Shown one piece after another: positions 33,880-40,947 of a stretch of 64,000 bases of DNA. The position numbers and the translations under genes are program-made. How positions within the stretch are numbered: position 1 is the first letter of the stretch; every line of letters starts with the position of its first letter. The notes below the pieces were generated by a model that saw only the letters and a list, made by a program, of their open reading frames with translations, made no database searches and was not told the origin of the DNA. This DNA comes from a bacterium (GTDB lineage: Bacteria; Bdellovibrionota_G; JALEGL01): the NCBI GenBank assembly GCA_022763185.1, contig JALEGL010000012.1, positions 62,001 to 126,000 of the forward strand, written 5' to 3'.

Positions 33880-33895
33880 CGCAACATACATGCCA
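33880..33895 (-). promoter_or_regulatory. sigma-54-type -24/-12 promoter
   Basis: On the minus strand TGGCATGTATGTTGCG reads from 33895 to 33880: TGGCAT, five bases, TTGCG, with GG-N10-GC spacing. Predicted start of transcription at 33869 is two bases before the protease ATG at 33867, and no ribosome-binding site is present between them. Confidence 0.75.
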
Positions 33896-33907
33896 AATAT
33901 TTTCTTT

Positions 33908-33991
33908 TTAAGTTGTTGAATTTTTTAGATTTTTATATTGATCAATGTTGAAAAGTGCCAATTAAAGTTACCCTATGCAGGTTTTTCATAG
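33908..33991 (-). promoter_or_regulatory. upstream control region shared with the VWA operon
   Basis: TTAAGTTGTTGAATTT (33908-33923) is identical to the block at 31882; GTGCCAATTAAAGTTAC (33955-33971) and ATGCAGGTTTTTCATAG (33975-33991) match the other two blocks. The last is the candidate activator palindrome, about 80-96 bp above the -24 element. The rest of the gap up to the terminator at 34125 is AT-rich with no gene. Confidence 0.65.
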
Positions 33992-34124
33992 AGATTTGTG
34001 CTGACGTATAGCAATGTCAATATTAAAAGTTGGTCATGAAATTCATTAATCTGGTGTCAAACTATACATAGTCCTGAAAAAAACATGTTTGTGAGTTACT
34101 TCAGAAAATAGTTCAACCTTAGTA

Positions 34125-34180
34125 GAAATAAAATAAAATAGAAAAGGCGCGCTAAGGGGAATCACTTCTTAGCGCGCCTT
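34125..34180 (-). terminator. intrinsic terminator of the FHA/TonB-like operon
   Basis: AAGGCGCGCTAAG (34144-34156) pairs perfectly over 13 bp with CTTAGCGCGCCTT (34168-34180), loop 11 nt. Read on the minus strand the stem is followed by TTTTCTATTTTATTTTATTT, a long U-rich tract. It lies about 54 bp past the stop of the FHA/TonB-like gene and insulates it from the protease promoter region. Confidence 0.88.
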
Positions 34181-34233
34181 CTGTTGATTTAACCCATCTT
34201 TACTTTCAGAAGTAAAGAAGCCAAACATACCTC

Positions 34234-36087
34234 CTAGAAGTTAGATGAGTTAAATACAAATGGGAATGTAACCAAAACCGAAGCTCCGTTTCTTGGTTTT
34301 GGGAATCCCCAAGACGTTATTTCTCCAGTTAAGCAGCTATGCACGCTGGCATTTCTGACTGAAGATGATTTAATACCACTTTGGGACACACTACCACCTG
34401 GGTTAATGGTCCATTTGGCAACTATTTTACCGGATAAACCTGGATCTTGTAGTAAGCCTTTTTCATAACAGTAACGTATTTCGGATAAGTGACTTTGTAC
34501 AACCTTTGCAATTTCTGCTCGGGTTAAACCACCACCACGCACGCCTACATCACCTGGAGGTGGTGCAATATCAACCACTCTACCTTTAATTTTACGGCCA
34601 GTTTTAGCTCCCACAGAAGTGCTGCCAAAGCCGTTGCCTTGTGGTGACCCACCTTTACCACCTTTAAAGCGGCTGATTTGAGCCATGCGCACATCTTTAC
34701 CTGGCATGCCACCAATATTGCCTGAAACTGAGAAGGTTTGCATGCCACCTTTGGCTCTTACCGCACTAACATTGGATACTGCGGCCAACAATTGGTTGGA
34801 TGAGCTTTTGGTTTTACTGAACATACCTGTTCCACCCAGTTTACCCAATGCACCCACTTGACTGATATCAGGAACCTTGGTGGTTTTACGACTGACTTTT
34901 TGGTTATGCCGTACGCGACTCTTGGTCGTACGCTTAGAAATTTTATGGGTTTTGGTTTTAGAAGGAACCGTAATTTTTTTCTTAGGTTTTACCGGTTGCA
35001 CAACTTTTTTTGGTTTTGGTTTAGGCTTTGGTTTTTCAATTGCAATTTGTGCAAAACGATTCAACTCTTCTTGTGTCAATTTTTTCTCAACGGGCTGTTG
35101 CGTTGAAAAAAGACTTAAACCCATAATAGCCACCAAATGTAAGGCAGTTAAAGCAATACTCAAACCATAATATTTTTTTGGCAAGCTTTTTTTAAGCTTG
35201 GCCAGTTGAATAGGGCTTAAACGGGTTTGTCTGATATAAAAACTTAAACCGTTGTATTGTAAAATAATTTTATCTTCAAGCAGTTGTCCCCAACCATTGC
35301 CATCAAAGGCTATTTTATTAACAACTGTTTCATAATGATCACCATCGATTTCTTGGCCACAAAGAAGGTTAATGTCTTTAGAAATTAACAAATGTCCTTT
35401 TGAGTTTACTTTGATCTTAGGACCTTTTTTGCCAAATAGATTAATTTGCATGTCTTCAATCATGGGCGTGCATTCAAAAACCTGTTCACCGTTATAACGA
35501 ATAACTTCCCAAACCAACTCACCTTGCATGGGTTTTTTAAGCTCTTCTTTTAATAGCTTGTCACGCATAGAAAAGGTTGGAGCTGTAAAAATATCGTCTT
35601 CATCTTCGTCGTAATCTTCTGGTGTTAAACGATCGGTAACAACATACTCTTGACTATCTTCCATTACCGCAGATGTATCTTTTTTATGTTCAGGAATAAA
35701 TAAGTCTGAACCATCATAAACATTGGCTATTTCAGTTTTTTCTAAAGAAGGAATCTTTATAGAAAATGTTGTACTACCGATAACAACTTCTTGATTGGGT
35801 TTAAGGTCAATGTTTAAAAATTCTTCGCCTTGATATTCAATACCGTTATTACTTTTTAAAGCTTCAAGTGAAAATGTTCCATCAGCATTAAGTCTTAAGG
35901 TTGCATGATGTCTTGAAACATATTTATCTTTGATAACAATGTCATTTTTACTTGATCGACCAATGCTTGCTTCTGGATGACTTAATTTGAACTGTTTAGT
36001 CTTCCCATTGGCAAGTGAAATCTTGACAATATAGAGAAATCTAAATCCCTGATTGACTTGTGCTATGACGGTGTTAAATGTTTTCAT
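34234..36087 (-). CDS. FHA-domain / TonB-like trans-envelope protein (GltG/AgmX-type)
   Basis: A 617-residue protein with a cytoplasmic FHA domain (about 25-110; ASIGRSSKNDIVIKDKYVSR then HHATL, the phosphothreonine-binding core), an uncharacterised domain (about 195-300), one membrane helix (GLSIALTALHLVAIMGLSLF, about 312-331), a Lys/Pro-rich periplasmic linker (KPKPKPKKVVQPVKPKKK), a Gly-rich region and a C-terminal TonB-like domain with SEIRYCYEKGLLQDPGLSG and WGFPKPRNGASV. This architecture matches myxobacterial gliding proteins of the GltG/GltJ (AgmX) type, which transmit motor force to the outer membrane. It is third in an operon after an ExbD-like gene. AAAGGA precedes the ATG. Confidence 0.82.
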   Translation of the reverse strand: MKTFNTVIAQVNQGFRFLYIVKISLANGKTKQFKLSHPEASIGRSSKNDIVIKDKYVSRHHATLRLNADGTFSLEALKSNNGIEYQGEEFLNIDLKPNQEVVIGSTTFSIKIPSLEKTEIANVYDGSDLFIPEHKKDTSAVMEDSQEYVVTDRLTPEDYDEDEDDIFTAPTFSMRDKLLKEELKKPMQGELVWEVIRYNGEQVFECTPMIEDMQINLFGKKGPKIKVNSKGHLLISKDINLLCGQEIDGDHYETVVNKIAFDGNGWGQLLEDKIILQYNGLSFYIRQTRLSPIQLAKLKKSLPKKYYGLSIALTALHLVAIMGLSLFSTQQPVEKKLTQEELNRFAQIAIEKPKPKPKPKKVVQPVKPKKKITVPSKTKTHKISKRTTKSRVRHNQKVSRKTTKVPDISQVGALGKLGGTGMFSKTKSSSNQLLAAVSNVSAVRAKGGMQTFSVSGNIGGMPGKDVRMAQISRFKGGKGGSPQGNGFGSTSVGAKTGRKIKGRVVDIAPPPGDVGVRGGGLTRAEIAKVVQSHLSEIRYCYEKGLLQDPGLSGKIVAKWTINPGGSVSQSGIKSSSVRNASVHSCLTGEITSWGFPKPRNGASVLVTFPFVFNSSNF

Positions 36088-36120
36088 AATGATTCCTTTG
36101 TTGTTGGCTTCTTTGTTGGC

Positions 36121-36348
36121 TTAATATAAAGCGCTTTTTTTAACTTTCTTTCTATAGTTTAAACGGGGCTGAAGTTGGCTTTTTTGCTTCAGTTGGCCTC
36201 TGTCAGACATATAGACAGAGTCTGCGTTTTTAGTTTGTCCTTTAATTTGCATGTTTCCAAAGTTAACTTTTGTTTGTCCAGACTTTGCAAAAAGGCTGCT
36301 TGAAAACAAAAGAACTATCGTTAAACTTATATTGATTATGTTTTTCAT
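36121..36348 (-). CDS. small basic secreted protein in the FHA/TonB operon
   Basis: A 75-residue protein with a signal peptide (MKNIINISLTIVLLFSSSLF, cleaved after AKS or FAK) and a strongly basic mature part ending in NYRKKVKKSALY. TAGGAGAG gives a good ribosome-binding site, and its ATG overlaps the stop of the ExbD-like gene by four bases, so it is genuinely translated. No family recognised. Its position between the ExbD-like and TonB-like genes suggests a small periplasmic component or adaptor of the same machine; this is inference. Confidence 0.65.
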   Translation of the reverse strand: MKNIINISLTIVLLFSSSLFAKSGQTKVNFGNMQIKGQTKNADSVYMSDRGQLKQKSQLQPRLNYRKKVKKSALY

Positions 36349-36830
36349 GATTCTCTCCTAAAGACGACAAAGCGAGATTTTGGATATCCTGCCATGCCGG
36401 ATGATTTTAAAACTTTATCTAAAACTTCAAATGAAATACTTTGGTCTGCTTTGAGTAAAACAACACCTTCATCTTCTTTTTTAACTTTTCCAGAATTGGT
36501 TTGTTGGCTTCTGATTTGTACCAATTCTCTATACAAAGGTAATATTTTTTGGCCATCAACTTGTGCTTGAATTTTTTTGCCATAGCGTAGTTTGGCGACA
36601 ACTTTATCTTCAACCATAATAGCGTTCTGACTTACAGTAACATTAACAGCATTGTTTAAACTTATTTCTGAGGTAGAGTAGGGGACTTTAATATCTTTAG
36701 GAATGCTGATGTCTTTTTGTTCTTCCGAAGAAAAGTTGAACAGCAAGAAAACCAGGATAATGGTAAACATGTCCATCATAGATGTAAGCATGATTGTTTC
36801 TTGCGGGACTTTGCGTTTTGGAAAATTCAT
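36345..36830 (-). CDS. ExbD/TolR-like motor subunit with canonical aspartate (AglQ/AglS type)
   Basis: A 161-residue ExbD/TolR-like protein: short N-terminus, one helix (MMDMFTIILVFLLFNFSSE) and a periplasmic domain. The proton-path aspartate is present at Asp20 in the MLTSMMDMF motif. It heads the operon with the small basic protein and the FHA/TonB-like protein. No ExbB gene is in this operon; the nearest is at 39736-40398 beside a second ExbD-like protein that has Asn at the equivalent site. One TolQ-like plus two TolR-like proteins is the composition of the Myxococcus AglRQS motor. Confidence 0.82.
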   Translation of the reverse strand: MNFPKRKVPQETIMLTSMMDMFTIILVFLLFNFSSEEQKDISIPKDIKVPYSTSEISLNNAVNVTVSQNAIMVEDKVVAKLRYGKKIQAQVDGQKILPLYRELVQIRSQQTNSGKVKKEDEGVVLLKADQSISFEVLDKVLKSSGMAGYPKSRFVVFRRES

Positions 36831-36916
36831 TTTAAATTACTCCTACAGTGATACGTCCAAGGTTAATAAGGATTCTTTGAGCTTTTTTTAAATACATCAT
36901 AACTAGCTCTATTAAG

Positions 36917-36932
36917 AGCAAATGTAGTGCCA
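36917..36932 (-). promoter_or_regulatory. sigma-54-type -24/-12 promoter
   Basis: On the minus strand TGGCACTACATTTGCT reads from 36932 to 36917, a perfect match to TGGCAC-N5-TTGCW. The predicted start at 36906 leaves a 75-nt leader before the ExbD-like gene at 36830, which has a GGAG site. This is the strongest sigma-54 match in the window. The remaining gap to 37320 is AT-rich and otherwise holds only the activator-site candidate at 37035. Confidence 0.85.
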
Positions 36933-37034
36933 GAAGGAATGAGGAAGAGTTTTTTTGAAAAACAAGTAAATTCAATTAGTTAGTTTTTTTTCTGGTTGTT
37001 TAAACTTTAAAAAGCGTAAATAAAAATTGCAATC

Positions 37035-37051
37035 ATGCATTTTTTGCATAG
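37035..37051 (-). promoter_or_regulatory. candidate activator site (17-bp palindrome)
   Basis: ATGCATTTTTTGCATAG contains half-sites ATGCA and TGCAT around a T-rich centre; a partly overlapping TTGCAATCATGCA precedes it. It lies about 103-119 bp above the -24 element of the promoter at 36917, and matches the sites upstream of exbB, the VWA operon and the protease. Confidence 0.65.
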
Positions 37052-37320
37052 TAGTTATGAGTTAAATAGTTGTTTTTTGAAATTGATACAAACTTCTTTT
37101 TGCATCAGTCTAAGTGTGGCTTTGTATAAAATAATACTTACGCTTCAGTACATAGTAATATTTTAAATGTATAGTTAAGCTGATTAACTGTATTCTTTGT
37201 AATGAATGAGTGATTTTATAATGCCAAAAGATTAAAATTGAAAAAATTTAGCAAATTTTTTCTTGTATATTTATAGTGCTATTGTGCATTTTAGTTGGTA
37301 TGAATAACACATAGATTAAA

Positions 37321-37680
37321 TTGGTTATTGATTTAATACATATCAATAATAAATACCAGCCTGATAAACTTGAAATTTTGATTCATAATATTGCTCAAGA
37401 TAGCAACTTACATATTGATGCTAATGTTCCAAAATGGCTTATTGAAATATTTTATGCTTTGTGTACGAACAAAGCTATAAAGGAAACAAGACTTATAACT
37501 GCCTATTATAATTACAGTAAAGAGGGAAGGGTTAGAAATTTTTTAGCGGAATTAGAGGATATACTTGAGGGAGAATGGGATGACTTTGGCGGAGGAATAA
37601 CGCTTGTGCTATTTAATATAAATATGAAAGTCTTTATCTCATTTGAAAGCTCAAGCTATGAAGTATCTTTTTTAAAATAA
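37321..37680 (+). CDS. possible orphan protein (uncertain)
   Basis: A 119-codon frame beginning with TTG; an upstream in-frame ATG at 37300 is cut off by a stop four codons later. There is no ribosome-binding site and no signal peptide. The product is acidic and looks protein-like (HIDANVPKWLIEIFYALCTN, FLAELEDILEGEWDDFGGGI), ending in aromatic-rich beta-like sequence. No family recognised. It may be a real cytoplasmic protein with a weak start, or the remnant of a gene that lost its 5' end. It lies alone in an AT-rich region between two sigma-54-type units. Confidence 0.4.
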   Translation: MVIDLIHINNKYQPDKLEILIHNIAQDSNLHIDANVPKWLIEIFYALCTNKAIKETRLITAYYNYSKEGRVRNFLAELEDILEGEWDDFGGGITLVLFNINMKVFISFESSSYEVSFLK

Positions 37681-37930
37681 ATCTTAGAGATGCTTTTTTC
37701 AATACTTAATCTTGTGCTGAAAAACACAATAATTTCAGCGCTATTGGAAGCAATACAAGTAATGAGGCAAAGTAATAGTAGGTTCTTATAAAAAAATACT
37801 GTAACTTTCTGCTATAGAAATATATCTTTGAAAACCTTGTGTGTGACTAAGAAAAACTATACTTACGTTAGTTAATAAAGAGCTAGAAGCTTATAGAATG
37901 AGTGGCAAAAATTTCTAAGATTTAGCTCGA

Positions 37931-37969
37931 ATTTGTCTATATTAGAATGTTGATCCAATATAGACAAAT
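37931..37969. repeat. 13-bp perfect inverted repeat in a 350-bp gap
   Basis: ATTTGTCTATATT (37931-37943) is exactly complementary to AATATAGACAAAT (37957-37969), loop 13 nt, and the pairing extends outward through CGA/TCG with a 2-nt bulge. It lies in the gap 37681-38030 between convergent genes. No U-run follows on either strand, so a protein-binding site or a decayed terminator are both possible. The rest of the gap shows nothing I can name. Confidence 0.5.
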
Positions 37970-38030
37970 ATTCGCTCTTATGTGCTCTGGTCAATTTTTG
38001 CCATAGCGGATAAATCGCTTTTTGGTTTTT

Positions 38031-38690
38031 TTATTTGGAGATCTCAACTACATTCAAGTTTGCAACACCTAGCTCAAGTAACCATCCAAACATTGCACCT
38101 GCACTCCCAATAGTAGCCCTATCATATTGTCCATCCATATTATATTGTCTGTCCATAAAGACCATCTCCGCTCCAATTACATTTGTAAACCCGATTTGAA
38201 TACCAGAATATTTACCTTCTGGCGAACCATTGCCGTGGTATACAACTATACTGGCGTTCACTTTGAATCCTCCATCGATGCCAAAACCATTATCAGTCTC
38301 TATATGATCACCGTCTTCATCAAAAATCAAGATATTGCCGATTTGTATATTCGGATATTTTCCCAGATTTAGGCATCTGTGTGATTCAGCCATAGCAATT
38401 AAGGCAAAACCAGCCCCACCACACAAATAAAAACGAGTGTTATTGCTCGCAAGCGTTTTGCTAGACAGGCTAGAGACTTCCATGAAAGACTCTACAGCTT
38501 CATCGTAGCTAATTTCCCCTCTCTCATGCAGCTCACTAATTTTAGTTTGAAGTTCATTGCGCTTTAGTTCTGCTAGGGCTTCTATATCTTCAGCTTGTGC
38601 TGAAGATAAATTTATAAGTAATGCCGCCATTACAACTCCTAAAGCCCGTAGACCTAATCTTTCTCTAAATAATGTATTTACTTGTCCCAT
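38031..38690 (-). CDS. secreted orphan protein with sigma-54-type promoter
   Basis: A 219-residue protein started at 38690, where AAGGAG lies seven bases upstream; longer in-frame starts lack this. The signal peptide is GLRALGVVMAALLINLSSAQ with cleavage after QAE or AQA. Next is a short helical region (ALAELKRNELQTKISELHER), then a Gly-rich beta domain with two cysteines (FYLCGGAG; SHRCLNLG), GFKVNASIVVYHGNGSPEGK and GSAGAMFGWLLELGVANLNV. I recognise no family. Composition looks somewhat less AT-rich than its neighbours. It probably functions in the periplasm or is exported, under the same control as the motor genes around it. Confidence 0.65.
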   Translation of the reverse strand: MGQVNTLFRERLGLRALGVVMAALLINLSSAQAEDIEALAELKRNELQTKISELHERGEISYDEAVESFMEVSSLSSKTLASNNTRFYLCGGAGFALIAMAESHRCLNLGKYPNIQIGNILIFDEDGDHIETDNGFGIDGGFKVNASIVVYHGNGSPEGKYSGIQIGFTNVIGAEMVFMDRQYNMDGQYDRATIGSAGAMFGWLLELGVANLNVVEISK

Positions 38691-38732
38691 TCTCATCTCC
38701 TTTGTTTTGATATTTTGCGACGCATTACACAT

Positions 38733-38748
38733 AGCAAAGCTTATACCA
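38733..38748 (-). promoter_or_regulatory. sigma-54-type -24/-12 promoter
   Basis: On the minus strand TGGTATAAGCTTTGCT reads from 38748 to 38733, with GG-N10-GC spacing and a good TTGCT. Predicted start about 38722, giving a 31-nt leader with an AAGGAG site before the ATG at 38690. I see no clear copy of the 17-bp activator site upstream. The gap 38749-39112 is AT-rich and otherwise empty. Confidence 0.68.
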
Positions 38749-39112
38749 AGTTGCAAAAAATTATTTAGTAATAAAATCAAGCATTTAGATGTAAGTCCTT
38801 TCTCATTTGGCACAAATCGAGTTACTTATGTCGCAGAAAACTATTCACATCCTTCTATGAGCTACGTTTTTTAGTTATGTTAGTGTTTGTTTGAGTAAAA
38901 AACTTTAGGCTTTAAGAGTTAAGTTTGCTTTAAGAAAGGAAACTTAAAACGATGAAGAAAGATGTTTTTTTAAACTTGCAGAGGCTTTTGATGGTGTTTC
39001 ACTCTAAGTTAGTTTGCCAGGACAATGCGCTATAGTTCGTATTACTCCTGGTAATTGTTTCTTAAAATTTTTTAATGTTTCCAGAGCGTTTGAAGCGTTT
39101 TATATATTTTAC

Positions 39113-39148
39113 TAACAAAAAAGCTGCTTACGCGTGTAAGCAGCTTTT
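39113..39148 (-). terminator. intrinsic terminator of the exbB-exbD operon
   Basis: AAAAGCTGCTTA (39119-39130) pairs perfectly with TAAGCAGCTTTT (39137-39148) around a 6-nt loop. On the minus strand the stem runs into TTTTTTGTTAG. It lies about 30 bp beyond the stop of the ExbD-like gene at 39180. Confidence 0.82.
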
Positions 39149-39179
39149 GTAGTTAAGTAAATTTTAAGCTTCATTTAGA

Positions 39180-39707
39180 TTACTCTACGCCAACAGTACT
39201 GGTTAAAACAACTTCATTGTAGAGAAGTTTGCGTTCACCTTTACCTTGAGATTTTGCCCAACGAGCAGTGTCCATGACATTCACGAGCGTTTGATAGTTA
39301 ATACTTTTATCTGGGAACATCATAACCGCTTTGCCTCGAGGAAATCGTTCTTTAATACTTTGCAGTGTTAGGTTGAGTTTGTCATAGTCAAACTTGCCTT
39401 TACTTTTTCTAATACTTGTTCGGACACTATCCAGCTCTTGAGCTGTGAGGTTGTCGCCGCTACCGCTGATATGAAATCCATCAGATTCAACTCTTAAACT
39501 TATGTTTAAAACTTTTTCAGACTGTCCAGGTTTTAAAGGAGCATCAGCTATGGTTGGTACTGAAGCATTAATGATACTGAGTTTGATAAATGCTGCATTC
39601 ATCAACAAGAAGGGGATTAGCACCACGAATAAGTTCATCATGGGTGTTAAGTTTACTTCTTCTTCAGTTGCAGTTTCTCTTACTGGAAATGTATCTTGTC
39701 CAAACAT
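39180..39707 (-). CDS. ExbD/TolR-like motor subunit with Asn in place of the proton-path Asp
   Basis: A 175-residue ExbD/TolR-like protein: cytoplasmic N-terminus, one helix and a periplasmic domain. The motif that normally reads TPxxDxxxVLL is VNLTPMMNLFVVLIPFLLMN, so Asn25 replaces the aspartate thought to carry protons. The fold and length are otherwise intact, arguing for a structural or regulatory subunit, not a decayed gene. It follows the ExbB-like gene by 28 bp and ends at an intrinsic terminator. The aspartate-bearing partner is probably the ExbD-like protein at 36345-36830, under the same type of promoter. Confidence 0.82.
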   Translation of the reverse strand: MFGQDTFPVRETATEEEVNLTPMMNLFVVLIPFLLMNAAFIKLSIINASVPTIADAPLKPGQSEKVLNISLRVESDGFHISGSGDNLTAQELDSVRTSIRKSKGKFDYDKLNLTLQSIKERFPRGKAVMMFPDKSINYQTLVNVMDTARWAKSQGKGERKLLYNEVVLTSTVGVE

Positions 39708-39735
39708 AGTGATTCTCCTTTAATTCCCGCCCCTA

Positions 39736-40398
39736 TTAATGGTTTTGACCTCTGATTACTCTTTGAGGTCCCACGCGCAAATCTTTATTTGATGCTGAAA
39801 TCATATTCAAAAGCTCAATAGAGGACTCTTGAATACTGTCTAAAATTTTATTTTGACGGTTCATTAGGATGTTAAAACCAATCAAACAGGGAATGGCCAC
39901 AATCAAACCTGAAGCAGTTGTGAACATCGCTACAGAAATACCGTTGGCTAATGCTTCTTGTTTTGCAGCTGCTTCAGCGTTAGCAACCGCTTTAAAACAC
40001 TGAATCAAACCTATAATGGTTCCTAAAAGACCCATTAAAGTAGCCACGTTGGCTAACATGGATAAATATCCCGTGCGTTCACTGACTGTGGGAGTAACCT
40101 GCATGTATTTACTGGCAATGGCTCTTTCAATTTCTTTGTCACCTCTATTGGCTTTAACCAGAGCGGCATTGAGAACTTGAGGAAGAGGGTGGTTAAAAAA
40201 TGAATGACAGGCTTGAATAGCGCCATTGATATCACCTGACTCAACAGATCTAAAAATTCTTTGGCTGAAGTCTTTGGTGTTCAGGCTCAATTCAAAAAAG
40301 AGATAATAAGCTCTTTCTACCATGATGGTCAGTGCCACGATGGAAACCGCTAAAATGGGGTACATGAACAGTCCACCTTTGTTTAATATTGCTAACAT
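39736..40398 (-). CDS. ExbB/TolQ/MotA-like proton channel (AglR type)
   Basis: A 220-residue inner-membrane protein of the MotA/TolQ/ExbB family. Helix 1 is FMYPILAVSIVALTIMVERA; a cytoplasmic region follows; helices 2 and 3 are MLANVATLMGLLGTIIGLIQ and GISVAMFTTASGLIVAIPCL, the latter with the conserved Thr pair. AAAGGAG lies before the ATG. It is first in an operon with an ExbD-like gene. With the second ExbD-like gene at 36345 it gives the one-TolQ, two-TolR composition of gliding motors. Confidence 0.85.
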   Translation of the reverse strand: MLAILNKGGLFMYPILAVSIVALTIMVERAYYLFFELSLNTKDFSQRIFRSVESGDINGAIQACHSFFNHPLPQVLNAALVKANRGDKEIERAIASKYMQVTPTVSERTGYLSMLANVATLMGLLGTIIGLIQCFKAVANAEAAAKQEALANGISVAMFTTASGLIVAIPCLIGFNILMNRQNKILDSIQESSIELLNMISASNKDLRVGPQRVIRGQNH

Positions 40399-40442
40399 AA
40401 TAATGCTCCTTTTAAAGTGTTATTAATTCCAGGCTTTATAAG

Positions 40443-40458
40443 AGCAAGCTTGATGCCA
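40443..40458 (-). promoter_or_regulatory. sigma-54-type -24/-12 promoter
   Basis: On the minus strand TGGCATCAAGCTTGCT reads from 40458 to 40443: TGGCAT, five bases, TTGCT, GG-N10-GC. Predicted start at 40432 leaves a 33-nt leader carrying AAAGGAG before exbB at 40398. The 549-bp gap to the divergent TSP3 gene also holds two activator-like palindromes and a second sigma-54-type promoter facing the other way. Confidence 0.82.
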
Positions 40459-40523
40459 TTGTTGTTTGTGTTGTTTAGAAGAAAAAATAACAATATATTC
40501 AAATACTTATTTTTTAAAACTGA

Positions 40524-40579
40524 ATGCAGTCAGTGCATAAAGTGTAAATAATTATTTACAGGCTGCAAAAATTGCATAG
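40524..40579 (-). promoter_or_regulatory. tandem candidate activator sites
   Basis: CTGCAAAAATTGCATAG (40563-40579) is the clearest copy of the palindrome shared with the VWA, protease and exbD/FHA promoters, about 105-121 bp above the -24 element. A second relative, ATGCAGTCAGTGCATAA, lies at 40524-40540, 39 bp closer. A GCGCCAATTAAGTTA block like those near the VWA and protease promoters follows at about 40627. Confidence 0.62.
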
Positions 40580-40784
40580 TTATTTGTAAAAACAATGTGT
40601 ATTTGTTTTCATTGGATTGTTATTGCGCCAATTAAGTTAAGTTGTTCAAAGGGTGAGTTGTATAGATCGTGTAATTGTTGATAAAGCTGTTTTTATAAAA
40701 ACAAGTTGCACGCTCTATATATAAATAATGAAACGCCTAACTGGATAGACCATTTATAAAAAGGACACTCTTTTTTTTAGTGAG

Positions 40785-40801
40785 CTATGCAACTTTTTCT
40801 C
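40785..40801 (+). promoter_or_regulatory. degenerate candidate activator site
   Basis: CTATGCAACTTTTTCTC has a perfect left half-site (CTATGCAA, the reverse complement of the shared TTGCATAG) but a poor right half; a TTGCA occurs five bases further on. It lies about 83-99 bp above the -24 element at 40884, the same distance as at the VWA operon. Confidence 0.4.
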
Positions 40802-40883
40802 AATTGCAAAAAAAATTACGCTCTCTACCATTTTTTATTATCTATGGGGTAAAGAAATCAATGCGTTAAGTCAATTTTTAACT

Positions 40884-40899
40884 TGGTACAGTGCTTGCT
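40884..40899 (+). promoter_or_regulatory. sigma-54-type -24/-12 promoter
   Basis: TGGTACAGTGCTTGCT matches TGGYAC-N5-TTGCW with GG-N10-GC. Predicted start at 40910 gives a 38-nt leader containing AAAGGAGAG before the ATG at 40948. It is divergent from the exbB promoter, so the two transcription units may share activator sites. Confidence 0.78.
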
Positions 40900-40947
40900 C
40901 TTACTTAAGGCATGTTAAATTTTATAGCACAGCTAAAGGAGAGCACA

